A stretch of 64,000 nt of DNA from Calycina herbarum (Eukaryota; Ascomycota; Leotiomycetes; Helotiales; Pezizellaceae): contig LLEY01000111.1 of assembly GCA_001414485.1 (NCBI GenBank), positions 142,445 through 206,444 on the forward strand, written 5' to 3'. This document shows, piece after piece, positions 11,405-22,167 of the stretch (its first letter is position 1; every line of letters begins with the position of its first letter). The notes below the pieces were generated by a model that made no database searches, was not told where the DNA came from, and worked only from the letters and a program-made list of their open reading frames with translations. The translations under genes and the position numbers were made by a program.

Positions 11405-12368
11405 ATGGACCACCTCCCCGGCCGAGTCCAACTACAATCCATGGACAGTTTCATGAGGGAAGGAGATACGAGGGAAGCAGCCGAACTTGCAAATCGACCC
11501 AAAGTCGAACCGCCTGCAAAAAAGCAAAAGAAAAGCATCGATCAAGATGTCCTCAATGCTGAAGCCAATGCGGTAAGAGAGATGGGTGACACGAATTGGA
11601 TCGGAAAACTCAACGGTAAGGTCCAGTCAACATCGCTTCCAATTTGACAACTAATCTCGTCACACAGAATATCGAAGTGTTCACCCACCAGCAACAGGCA
11701 CAGGCTTGACCTACACAGAAAACACCCTACCAGGAAACCCACCACGCTTCTCATGCCAAGTAGAAATCAAGGAGACACCCATCCGCTTCGGAGGAGCATC
11801 CTCATTCGGAAACAAGAAAACCGCCAAACACTACGCATCAAAACGAGCAATTGACTGGCTAGTCGGTAACGGCTTCATGCCAAGTTACGCATCCATAAAA
11901 TTCCCCAAGGTTCCTCAGCCACAGCCCACCAAAGCGCCCAGAACCCCACAACCGCCACAACCACAACCACCACAACAAAATGCAGCAGCCTCCGGCACAC
12001 CCACCAAAATCAAATTCACCAGCCAAGTTCCTGATCTTTGCAATAAACTAGGATTCGATGTTCCGAGATACGAACTTACCAAAGTCACTGAGAATGCTGC
12101 CTTGTGGGATGGTTATGCCCATTTCGCCGGCGATCCCCGAATCGATGGGCCGGTTGGGGTAGTGAAGGGGGTTTTTGGTCAGAAGAATGCAAAGGAAGCT
12201 ATTGCTCAGGAGCTTGTCAGTTTCTTGAAATCGATAGAGAGGCATAGGGTTGAGCAGCAGGAGGCCGATGATAAGAAGAGGAAGAGAGAGTCGATTGACT
12301 CGACTCACGAGGATTTGGCGTCGCTGGTTGCGAAAGCTTCGAAAACTGAGGATAAGTCTGATTCCTGA
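11405..12368 (+). CDS. Double-stranded-RNA-binding domain protein
   Basis: Exons 11405..11615 and 11668..12368; intron 11616-11667 (GTAAGG donor, ACTAATC branch region, CACACAG acceptor). 303 residues. After a basic region (PPAKKQKK) there is one clear dsRBD: NWIGKLNEYRSVHPP, then FSCQVEIKETPIRFGGASSF, then NKKTAKHYASKRAIDWL, matching the alpha-beta-beta-beta-alpha pattern with the basic KKTAKHYAS helix. A Pro/Gln-rich linker (PQPPQPQPPQQN) leads to a second, weaker dsRBD-like block from KIKFTSQVPDLCNKLGF to NAKEAIAQELVSFLK. The C-terminus is acidic/basic. Proteins of this kind bind structured RNA; the partner and process cannot be told from sequence. No RNase III or other catalytic domain is visible, so I do not assign an RNA-interference role. 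Confidence 0.8.
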
Positions 12369-12766
12369 ATAGGTGGGGAGTTAATTGAAGTTAGAGATAC
12401 TGTGAGCGGCTTTGGATATGGATGGCGTACTTGCTAGGGTTAATCTACGGGTCGGCGCTGGAGCTCTTGCGGGGAAAGAAGATCCCCCCCCTCTTTGTCA
12501 TACTAGTGTGTTCCTGTCGGGGGTTTTTCTGACTCGAGGATGGAGGAAACATGTTTATTAGGTTCATCATGAAGTTTCCCCTCACTCTAGAGCACACAGC
12601 AAAATATAAAAGATGCTGTGCAGTTCTTGCAGACTATTCACTTTATGCAAAATCAATTTCATTCTCTTCTGAACTGTACTCTACACGCCATGAAAGCTCC
12701 AGGGATTGGTACGAAAGACTCCATATAGCCCGCATCCTCCCAAAATTGGCATGCACCCATACTACT

Positions 12767-13138
12767 TCAGGTGGATTTGAAGTCCTTGCGATCTTCCTCT
12801 TTCACTGCCCCAGCACCAGAACTATCCTTCTCTTCTTTGCAGACTCCTCGGCCATCATCCCTTTCTATCCCTCCATCATTGTTCCCGCACAATACAGTTG
12901 GCTCGAATGAACGGATCAATGCGCCTAACGCTTCATCTGATAATGCCAGCAAGGCTGTCCATTGTTCCGCGCGAAGGACTATATGGAGAGAAGCTGCAAG
13001 TGTCTGCAGAGATTCCATAAGTGCGCCTAACCCTTCATTGGGCAAAGCCACCATAGCACGCCGCTGTTCCAAGGAGAGGTGATGACGGAAACGGGCTGCG
13101 AGCGCCTCTGAAGAAATTGGTTCGTATCCTTTGACCAT
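12767..13138 (-). CDS. Small orphan protein with an internal 24-residue duplication
   Basis: A single open frame of 123 residues beginning MVKGYEPISSEALAARF. I do not recognise the family. Two consecutive blocks align without gaps: LSLEQRRAMVALPNEGLGAL and LRAEQWTALLALSDEALGAL plus four residues each, identical at about 12 of 24 positions. The tail is charged (ERDDGRGVCKEEKDSSG). The repeat pattern makes chance ORF status less likely. It is tail-to-tail with the dsRBD gene. An additional upstream exon cannot be excluded. Confidence 0.4.
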   Translation of the reverse strand: MVKGYEPISSEALAARFRHHLSLEQRRAMVALPNEGLGALMESLQTLAASLHIVLRAEQWTALLALSDEALGALIRSFEPTVLCGNNDGGIERDDGRGVCKEEKDSSGAGAVKEEDRKDFKST

Positions 13139-13556
13139 GGCAAATCTTGTCTTTTTGTTGGTTTTGGGATCAGAATCGATAAGAGAGAGGTTTGTTTTCC
13201 GAGTAGACTTGATTTTGTGGATTTTGGTTAATGTACTTTCTATTGTAAAGAAGGGAATGAGAAGAATTGTTTTGAAGTTTAGTCAGTTTGCCTCAAAGTA
13301 ACAACTGGAAGGTTCGCGCTGATCTGGTGGTTGCAGAAAGAGTCTACAACCAATCAAAGCGCCACAGTGAACTTGCGAGAAGACTTCAGAGATAGCAGGA
13401 TGTTTCTCTTTATGTCTCATAGTGATACCTATGTGTGATTGAGGGGTTCCATGGGCAGTGTTGTTGATGGAGAAGAATGGTTGATGTGGAGGAGAGGTAG
13501 GGACCGGATAATGTGTGGAATCCAGGTTTTGAAGTTTGAGTTGGGTCATTGCTCTT

Positions 13557-13620
13557 GATCGTTCCTTCCGCCAAAAAGTTTACCTAGATTGTGAGAACTT
13601 GGGTCGTAGTCGTTCCGTCC
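13557..13620. repeat. Pair of dispersed TCCTTCC-motif copies
   Basis: GATCGTTCCTTCC (near 13558-13570) and AGTCGTTCCGTCC (near 13608-13620), same orientation, about 50 nt apart. The second lies in a GTCG...GACG context. Confidence 0.4.
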
Positions 13621-13984
13621 TCTTTGACGCTCTTTCTCAACGAAACTTGAGATCCCGCGGCTCTTAAATCTCTTTTCAACTTCGTTCTATTCGACATCAC
13701 TTCATCATGCTAATTCTATGCACGAATTTTGATGCCCAGGTACTTCGAAGGAGTCTAAGTTATCTCGATACCTAGTTGCAAACTTTTAAACTTCCTAACA
13801 GTAACAAGTCGAGGACACGGAATATGAGGTCAATTTTTTACAACACCGAAGTGGTAGGAACAACTCAGGCGCTATCTTTGAATATTTTGAAATCACCCTC
13901 AACTACACGATGGTCTGTTTGCTTGGATGATGCATTGGGAGACCCCTGGCTTTGCAGCCGGACAAGCGATAAAGTTTGAATCGG

Positions 13985-14122
13985 GTCGTTGGTCATTCCT
14001 TCCTTGCGCGACAAAAATCACGTCGGGGTGTTGAGCTGGATTGTGGTTGTTCCTTCCCTACTTGACAGACCTGCGGAAGGACTTGCCTCTTTGGTATCTT
14101 TTGGAAGAAGGGAAGGAGTGAC
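13985..14122. repeat. Cluster of three TCCTTCC-motif copies
   Basis: GGTCATTCCTTCCTTG (from 13991) lies between GTCG (13985) and CGAC (to 14012). GGTTGTTCCTTCCCTA starts at 14045. An opposite-strand copy, GAAGGGAAGGAGTGAC, starts at 14108. Spacing is about 54 and 63 nt. Confidence 0.4.
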
Positions 14123-14429
14123 TCTGAGGGCAAGCCCCGACGCTACGTCTATTTGAAGGGGTTTTGATAAAGACACAGTTCGCTCTCGCCGGACAGCTGA
14201 GGTTGATTTCTCCCCGGCACCCTTCTATGCCACCTGTACGAGAATATTCTCGGGTAATTACAAGAGAATGTTTGAATTTCTGGGTTTCCGGCCTAAACTA
14301 TCTCGGATAATAACTTAAATTGTTTCAATCGTCTTGTACATCTTACCTGGGTGGGTGCTGGAGAGTACCGACCAATCGTTCTCTATCATAAATCCCATCC
14401 CATCTCAAAAATCACACTCCAAAACCCCC

Positions 14430-15692
14430 TCAACGCCCAAAAAAAATATCATCCCCACAATTATCCTCAACCCCCGGCCACTCACCCCCCCTCAAACAAA
14501 AATCCTCAACATCCTTCCTCCACCCCCCTCCAATATCAGTATCCAGCTTCCGAGAATCTTTCCAATCATCATCATAAATAGGCCAGAAATTCCATAATCC
14601 GGCTCCGAATGGTTGTCGTAGATACCCCGCTAACTCGAATTTCTCCAGACGACTTGATAAATATGGTTTTAAAGTTTCGAGGAAGGAGTGCCAGGTTTGA
14701 TAGGTAGGTGGTATGGATTCCAGGGATGCGTTGTGGATGCGGAGGTTTTTTAGAAGAGGATGCGAGACCAGGAAGGGGACTAGATGGGTGGGTGAGAGGT
14801 GGATTGAGGAGAGGGAGAGGGAGTGTAAATTAGGTAGGTGTGCGAGGAAGGTTAGAGGGGCGTGGAGGAGGGTGCCGGCGAAGGAGATGGTTAGTTCGTG
14901 CAGGTTTTGGGTTGTGCCTAGGAAGGTTTTGAGGAGTGGGAGCTCGGTTTCTGAGGGAAGTTCCTTTAAGTTTAGACGGAGCGAGTGGAGGTTTGTGAGT
15001 TGGGCGGAGATTGAGTTGAGTGAGTTTGTTGAGGAGAGTATTTCTATTGGGAGACAGTGGTGAGAGAAATGGTGGATTGAAAGCCCGGCTTCAGAGGTTG
15101 TTTGGAGGAGGTTGTGAATTTGAGATGGCTTGGAGGGGTCTATTGATACCAGGGTGTGGCCATGTCTTTCCCATAGGTCTCGTAAGATATCGTTCTGGAA
15201 TGGATTCTCGTAGACGATTTTGATGCTGTTGACGTTTGGTACTGTCTTCAAAGCTGTATGCAGCAATATTTGTTTCTCATCGAACCACCTTTCGTTGAAT
15301 TCCTCATGCTCCATCATTACAGATTGCAGTTCATCAAAAGCTCCTTGCTCGTCCACCGTAGGTACATAGCCTGTCGATTCCAGATAATTGGGATCCGTAT
15401 ATCGATACACAAGTTTCTGGCGCAACTTTCCAGGATTCCAGTCGGAAATTTGAAATGTGATCTCTTTTGTAGCTTTGGCGAACTGGTCGGATACATTTGG
15501 ACTTTGACTAATTTCGATAAGTCGAAGGATGTCTTTTGTGGATGATCGGACGTGGAAACTGGGAGGGAATAGGAATTCTATTCCCACTGTTGCCCATGAC
15601 GGGGAAACCAAGCGGAGTGATCTTATGGTTGGAAGAGTGAGATAGTTGAAGATCATTCGTTTGATTTCGTATGGGAGAATATTGCGGGCCAT
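14430..15692 (-). CDS. F-box protein with leucine-rich repeats
   Basis: Intronless, 420 residues if translated from the ATG at 15692, directly before the F-box (MARNILPYEIKRMIFNYL, then PTIRSLRLVSPSW). An in-frame extension upstream exists but is Lys/Arg-rich and unlike a conserved N-terminus, so I prefer the internal ATG. The middle and C-terminal parts contain degenerate leucine-rich repeats (LTNLHSLRLNLKEL, TQNLHELTISFAG, LPNLHSLSLSSIHL, HPLLKNLRIHNASL). Such proteins usually recruit substrates to Skp1-cullin-F-box ubiquitin ligases; the substrate is unknown. Fungal genomes carry many fast-evolving members of this type. Confidence 0.75.
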   Translation of the reverse strand: MARNILPYEIKRMIFNYLTLPTIRSLRLVSPSWATVGIEFLFPPSFHVRSSTKDILRLIEISQSPNVSDQFAKATKEITFQISDWNPGKLRQKLVYRYTDPNYLESTGYVPTVDEQGAFDELQSVMMEHEEFNERWFDEKQILLHTALKTVPNVNSIKIVYENPFQNDILRDLWERHGHTLVSIDPSKPSQIHNLLQTTSEAGLSIHHFSHHCLPIEILSSTNSLNSISAQLTNLHSLRLNLKELPSETELPLLKTFLGTTQNLHELTISFAGTLLHAPLTFLAHLPNLHSLSLSSIHLSPTHLVPFLVSHPLLKNLRIHNASLESIPPTYQTWHSFLETLKPYLSSRLEKFELAGYLRQPFGAGLWNFWPIYDDDWKDSRKLDTDIGGGWRKDVEDFCLRGGEWPGVEDNCGDDIFFGR

Positions 15693-16600
15693 TCTGATGG
15701 CAGTTTTTTTTTTGGTGGAATTCCTTCTTGTTTTTCTTGTTTTTCTTACAATGAATGGCTCGATAAAATGAATTTCTGAAGTTCCGGTTCCAAGAACTCC
15801 TTGTGATTCTCTGACTGGATTTCTGAATTTTTCGCTCGTTGGATTGGAGATTTTGAGGACACTTGTCGATTTTATTCGGGACCAAGTTGTCTCCTGCTTC
15901 CGGGTTTCTTTTTCTCCCCGTCTGAACAAGATTTCCTATCAACTCTTGACTCAAGCCCCTGTAGGTCGGCTAGTGTTGTGTAAAGTGGAGGTTGCCGTTA
16001 GAAAACGATTTATTGAGAGAAGGAAATTAAGCGACTAGTTAAAAAACCAAATATATTCTGATGTTCAGCCAAAAAGGGGGGATACTTCCACATAAGGCTC
16101 CTTTTTTCCGCTCCAGAAATACCAGTAGTTCCTACACACCCCCATGAAACGGGTGGATCCATGTTTCTAGCCTTACCTGTCGATGTCCTCGTGGCAACGG
16201 CATGCATGCATGGGACGACGACACCGCCTTTAGATTTGGACCCTGATCAATCCAAACTTGAAGCGCCGGGCTGGCGAAGATCTCGGAAACTTGAGGGAGA
16301 GGGGTCGGGGAATATTTTTAGTGAATAAATTCAAGGGAGTACGCGTCGGCGTGACTCAAAGCTCTCTTAACGTCAGCAGCGTTGTTCTGACATTGTAGTA
16401 TAATTCTAAGTATTAACCCAAATAATTTGAGACTACAACAATCAATCTACTCCAAATCTTTAGGAAAATAAGTCACCATCGCAAGTGTGCGTAAGCGCGA
16501 CTCATAAAGCTTCTTACATAAGCCCTTTTGGGGGATAAGGTTTCCAACCTCGCACCAATCTTTTCCAGAAGAACTCAAACCGGCCCGCCAAGGCAAAACG
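15693..16600. other. Divergent intergenic region, F-box gene / TPT1
   Basis: Shared upstream region of two divergent genes. No extra exon, RNA gene or clear repeat is seen. Confidence 0.5.
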
Positions 16601-17878
16601 ATGCTACAGCGCCTCTTCTCGAACCCAAGAAGAATTCAAAGTGCCTATCAAACACAGCGGCATTTTCCATCTCAACCGCGAAGCATGGCTTCATCTTCAA
16701 AAGCCGAAGAAGATCTCGGTGGTTTACCGGAAGGGATGGACGTTGAAGAACGATTCCATGCTAACGCGCGTGGAGGGGGGCGGGGAGGCGGTCGTGGAAA
16801 GGGGAGGGGTGGTCGAGGCGGTGGAGGAAGAGGGATGAACCGGGAAATGGAGGTTTCGAAGGCTTTGTCCAAGCTTTTGCGTCATCATGCTGAAGAGGCC
16901 GGTATGAAGTTGGATAATGAGGGCTTTGCTAGATTGGATCATGTGGTGAGTTCTTATTTCTCAAGTTTTCTTATTATCTGCTTTAAAACCCTACCTAATC
17001 CTCTTTTGTTCTATCAATGTTGAGATGCAAAATTACATACGAGTCTCGTGATATTCACATGACAGCCCCAATCTGAATAGCTTCATTCGTCAAAATGTAC
17101 AAGACTGACAAACCCCCAGCTCTCCTGGAACCGCCTAAAATCCCTAAAAGTGACCTTCCCCGAAATCCTAACAGCAGTAAACGACAACGCCAAGAACCGT
17201 TTCTCAATGAAACCCAACCCCACCCTCTCCTCCCCTTTACCAACATCCACAGAACCATCCGACTGGGTAATCCGCGCAAACCAAGGCCACAGCATAGCAA
17301 TAGATTCCGCCTCCCTCCTAACCCCCATAACCCTAGCCTCCAACAACATCCCAGAAGTAGTAATCCACGGAACCTACTACGCCTTCTACCAAACCATTTT
17401 AGAATCCGGCGGCCTAAAGAAAATGGGGCGAACACACATCCATTTCTCCACCGGTCTTCCAGGAGAGAAGGAGAAAGTTGTTAGTGGGATGAGAAACGAT
17501 GCCGAGTTACTGATTTACATCGATATCAAGAAATCTCTCGAGGATGGGAAGACGCTTTGGTGGGTGAGTGAGAATGGAGTTGTGTTGACGGAGGGGGATG
17601 AGAGTGGGGTTCTGAGTCCGAAGTATTGGAGTAAGGTTGTTGGGAGGAAGGAGAGGGAGTGTGGTATTCTTTGGGAGGGGGGTGAGAAAGTTATGGATTT
17701 ACCTGAGGCTTTGAAGAGTCGGAAGGCACCTTTTGGGAAGGGGGGATTACCGAAGAGTAGGGGTCATCATGAGAGAGGTAGAGGTAGTGGTGGGAGAGGG
17801 GGAAGAGGTCGTGGAAGGGGCGGTGCAGATAGTATCCCTTCAGAGAGAGGTGGTGAAGGTAGTGTGGCAGAGACGTAG
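16601..17878 (+). CDS. TPT1: tRNA 2'-phosphotransferase (Tpt1/KptA family)
   Basis: Exons 16601..16945 and 17120..17878; intron 16946-17119. 367 residues. The enzyme removes the splice-junction 2'-phosphate from ligated tRNA, using NAD+ and releasing ADP-ribose 1''-2''-cyclic phosphate. The family signature is present: SKLLRHHAEEAGM (first catalytic Arg-His), DWVIRANQGHSI, HGTYYAFYQTILESGGLKKM and GRTHIHFSTGLPGE. An RGG-rich stretch (GGGRGGGRGKGRGGRGGG) lies before the catalytic domain and another at the C-terminus. Two starts are possible: 16601 gives an Arg-rich extension without acidic residues (MLQRLFSNPRRIQSAYQ), which resembles a mitochondrial presequence; 16685 starts MASSSKAEED. The usual fungal enzyme is about 230-300 residues, so the flanks make this one long. 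Confidence 0.92.
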
Positions 17879-19227
17879 ATACTTGAAACTACCAAAAATA
17901 GTTCCTGTGGAGGTTCTGTACAATCTGGATGCATTGGAGGCGTCCAGAAACCGAGTGTCTAAAAACTTCCCCTAAAATGGATTTCGGAGTTTACATATAA
18001 GAATCCCGAGCTTTGCTCTTCCCCCCTCTTCTAGGTACGGCCAGGACAATTAAACTCATTCCCCGACACCGTGGAAGATTTGAAAAGTCTTCTGGAACAA
18101 TACTTCTAATTACCTTCGATCATTTCGTACAATCCCGCAAAAAGTAAGCGTACGGAGAGCAATGCTCACTTCCCTTACACCACCAGCAGCCATCTCATCT
18201 CATCTCATCTCAAACTCTTCCGCCTGAGCCAAACCAAAAGCCATCACGCGACCCGAATACACCAGCTCTCAACTAGAAACACTAACAAAACCAACTTATA
18301 TTACATCACAGCATCCTTAATCTATCCTCTCAATCTAAATTTAGCATAATACCACCCCGTCATCACAATTCTCGATTGAGGTTAATTGCAACAAGGAAAA
18401 TACCCAGATACCGAGATGAGCAATCCCGTGAATATGAGAGGCCGAGGTCGAAGCCGGTGGTCGTACGTAGTCCTAGGAAAGTAGGAAGACTCAAAGGCTC
18501 ACTCGGATGTTAAATCAAGTATGTGACGAATGAAGAGATTCAGGTCACTCATGAAAGATACAAAAAGTGAAACAAGCAAAGATCCATAGAACTAAAAGGT
18601 GGTTATACATTCATGTAAAAAAAAAACGCCCTCATCAATCAATGCCATCCCAATCAAAAGATCTACTTTTTCCACCCAAAGTTTTGCAAAGTTCGTTAGT
18701 ATCCATGAAAACGCACCAGCACAAAAAAAACCCCCTATATATCTACCCAATGGAGTGAGTAGTAGTAGCTAATATATAAACAATAGCGAACTCGAAAAGA
18801 AGAGAAAAGAATCAAAGGCTCCGAATCAAGGAATAATTCATCATCGAAAGCTTTCAACATTTGCAGAAAACCCCTTGCTTGCTTTGCCGTTATGCTAATT
18901 TCATCATTTTCCATCTCAATTCCTCTCCCTCAACTACTCTCCTCTCCTCTCACCAGAATACCTAAAACCAATGTAAAAAATTCCATAATTTCCCTTTAAT
19001 TTATTCTCATGCCTTCGTATCAAGTCGCCATGTTTTAGAAGGAAAGGTAGGGGGGTATCTCGAAAATGCTCCTTTTTCCAGTAAGTACGTTGTGTGTGGC
19101 AAAAATCGAGGCGTACACAAAAAAAAAGACAAATCCATTGTGTCATTCCACAGGTTGACATTCTCCCAAACTCCGATAATGTGTTTTGTTGTTGGTACAA
19201 AGTGTTTTTTTCCCGCATCCTTTTTTA
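17879..19227. other. Convergent intergenic region, TPT1 / 19228 gene
   Basis: About 1.35 kb with A-runs and AT-rich sequence; no coding feature is supportable. Confidence 0.5.
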
Positions 19228-22167
19228 TCATTGATATTGACCGGCAACGGATGAATCATTAGTGTTGTTTGATGGTCTTAAGCGTCGATTGAGACTGTTG
19301 GTTCTTCCGAGTCCAAATCCCGCAGTGCCAATTGACGATTTTCGCTGTTCCATTATTCTTCCGATAGGACCGTTGGCATCTACCGCTGGTCGATCAAGGT
19401 ATTTCCGACTGGTTGGGGCAGCAGCTGGAACTGGAGCGGCATTCGGAAGACTTGATGTTGCTACATGTCTTCTGATCGGCAGAGAAGATTGGACTGTTAG
19501 TGCCCTGTCCGGTATGGGTTCTTGTGGAACAGGTTCCCTGGGGAGATTCTTGAAGCGACCAATTTCAGTGAAAGCTCTCGACGGGGCGCGAAATCGAATG
19601 TCATCCTTTTCTTCGGGCTCCTCTGTATTTCCTCGTCGACTCCGAACCAACATAGAGCTTCGTCGTCCTGCCATAGTTGCTTGAGTGGGGGTCCCACTAT
19701 CCGAAGGAGTATATCGTGGACTTGGTAGAGCACTCATACCAAGAGCGCTACTCCTTCTTGCCTCTAGCGAACTGAGAGCCCTCGGGCTAGCCTTTACTCT
19801 TGCCAGATCTGTGCTGATCGGCGGTCGTGCAAGGATTGGTTGCTCGATGCTAGGAAGAACTTCCGTATTTCGACTTCCCGGTCTCAGAGAAATTTGATTG
19901 GGTGTAGAAGCCAGATGCTCGACCTTTCCGTCAGATAGAGCCAGACACAACTCCGTCAAACTCCTGCACATGCTGTCTGCCTTTCGTCGTACTTGACGAT
20001 CCGAAACATTGGAAATTGGACGATCCGTTGGACGATCTAATGTTGATTGGGAGCTTGAAATTGGACCTGGTTGACCAGATGTGCCCATCATTGCAGCAAT
20101 GGTAAGAGCATCAGCTGCTGTGGCCTCCAAAGCGCTGTATATTTCCGCCGAGAGCAGGGGTTTGGATTTGGCGAGTGCAGAGTGCAGGAGAGGATGTAAC
20201 TCTGGAGGTTCTGTGCCACTAACATCTACTGGCGATACACTATTGCCACGACCTCGTTGTTTTGGAGACGTGGACATTGTCGTGACTGTCGTTGTTGCGG
20301 TTGGTGGCCTGTCATTAGATGCACGAGACATGGCAGCACCAGATGTAGCTGGAAGTTTTCGTGTGAGCTCGAGGCGGTTTATGCGTGATTTGAGATCCTC
20401 TAGCTCGTCCCACACCGTTGAAGGTGCTGTAGTAGAAACGGTTGATTCAGTACCTTCGGCCGTGCGACCTGTCTCAGGTGCAGGTGTTTCTTGCATGTCT
20501 GTCATACGTGAAACGAGTGGTGAGGAATTATAGTTACGAGGTGTGGAATATGATAGATTGGATTGACGGTATGTGGACTGACGCGATGGTAACACGGAAG
20601 TGGGGTCGGGAAGGGATCCCCTCCGTCCCTGATATGTTGGTGATTCTGGAGACATTTCTCTTGATGCTAAAGCCCGTGGGGTGGTTGGACTTGACCGATT
20701 GTATGATCCATGGAAACGGCTTTTACTTCCATCGTCCAAAGCCGAAGGTGGCGTACTATCCCTCTGTGACGGGCGATATGTAAGAACTTGTCCAATGTTT
20801 CCGTTTCCTTGTTCTTCTATAGATCGAGAGACGCTCGATTCTTGATCGGAACCGCGACGGCGAGAAAGGGAGGGTTGGTAGAGGTGACCAGAAGGGACAA
20901 GTGACGAGCGTTGGCCAACTCGGGACTAAGTGAATGTTAGCGTTAATTCTTGCAGAGGTGTGTATAGTTTCCTCCGTTAGGATCGGAGGAGGTCTCTTCT
21001 TAAGTGTCGTTCGAGATTACTTACCCTTCTGCTCTCTAATCTCGTCAAAGCTTCTCCTGGTCCATTGCGTTGTCTTGGTGATTCCTCTTCTCGAGCAGCT
21101 CTTAAAAACATGTCGCTCTCATCACTAGGGGCCTCATCTGAGGGGTCGGAAATTCGTCGCGGAAGCTCGTATCCTTCCAATGCCCTCAGCGTATTCTCGG
21201 CATCTTCAGAGGTTCGGCGCAAAGCCATCTCCGTGCTCTTGCGCGAAGATGGTTTGAAGCCGCGGATAGGTTTTATCAATGGTCGCGATGCGGTGCTATC
21301 GAAGGATCTCGCAGACAGCGGCTGGGCAGGACTTGGAGGCGGTTGCGATTTTGAGGTCAGGGGTGATGGTGAAGAAGCGATTTGTTGCGAGGCAACCCAC
21401 GAATCCGTTGTCGATGTCGTGTCAATCTCCAACTTGTAAGATCCTTGGGTGATCATTGCGGGTGGCGGACCTTTCTCTAAACCATTATTCCTGCGATATA
21501 TCCGTGTCTGTTTTGTAAGAGGTCTGCGTGAGGTGGTGTTACTGGCATGTACCTGGGAGGAGGGGACAAAAGCGGGTTTGGGGGGAGAGATGACGGCGGT
21601 CTTGGTGGTGGGCGTGGGCGTGGCAGTGAGCAAAAGCGAGGGCAAGGAGGAAGGGAAGCTGAGCGAGCGTGGAATGGAATGAGGATGCGAATCGTGCGAC
21701 GGAGGTTTTTCGATGGTGTTTGTTGAGTGGGTGCGGAGGTGAGAATTACGAGTAGAATTAGAAGGAGGGTGATGGTGAGGCGGACTGAAGGTAGTGTTGG
21801 CGTCGACGCCAGCGGAGAGTGCTGGTGGTGGTCGTGGTGGTCGTGGTGGTCGTCGTGCTGGTCGTGCTGGTGCTGTTCGTGCTGCTGTTAGGCCTTCACC
21901 TCCTCCTGGGACTAGCAACAAATCGCCAGAATTTTGGCGTGTGTTGGACGCTGACTGGCTCTGAGAAAACGATATAGAAGTAGAATCGGACAGTGCCTGC
22001 TGCTGCTGCTGCCGCGGAAGGGGATTCGCAAGTCGGAGTGGATTCACTGGGTTGTGGTGTCTGTGCAATAACGTTCTGACTTCTTCATCGCCCTCCTCGT
22101 CCTCGACCAATTTAAAATCGCGAGGTCTGTAGGTGGGCAAGCAAGCAACTCGCTCAGGTGGATCCAT
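19228..22167 (-). CDS. Conserved low-complexity fungal protein with a short coiled coil
   Basis: Exons (complement) 22167..21025 and 20925..19228; the intron is 21024-20926 (GTAAGT donor, GCTAACATTCACTTAG acceptor region). 946 residues. The start MDPPERVACLPTYRPRDF looks like a conserved N-terminal block. Most of the protein is Ser/Pro/Thr-rich and probably disordered, with polyQ (QQQQQ) and an Arg/Pro run (ARRPPRPPRPPP). Two blocks look ordered: STVWDELEDLKSRINRLE, a predicted coiled coil, and ELHPLLHSALAKSKPLLSAE...ALEATAADALTIAAM, a helical segment. Many SP and RxxS sites suggest regulation by phosphorylation. I do not recognise a named family with certainty and assign no function; a cytoskeletal or cell-polarity scaffold is possible but only inference. 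Confidence 0.8.

Larger units (their letters stand above)
13139..14429. other. Intergenic region with TCCTTCC-motif repeats
   Basis: No gene is supportable. It carries five copies of the dispersed TCCTTCC-type motif in two clusters, listed separately; the rest has no recognisable feature. Confidence 0.5.
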
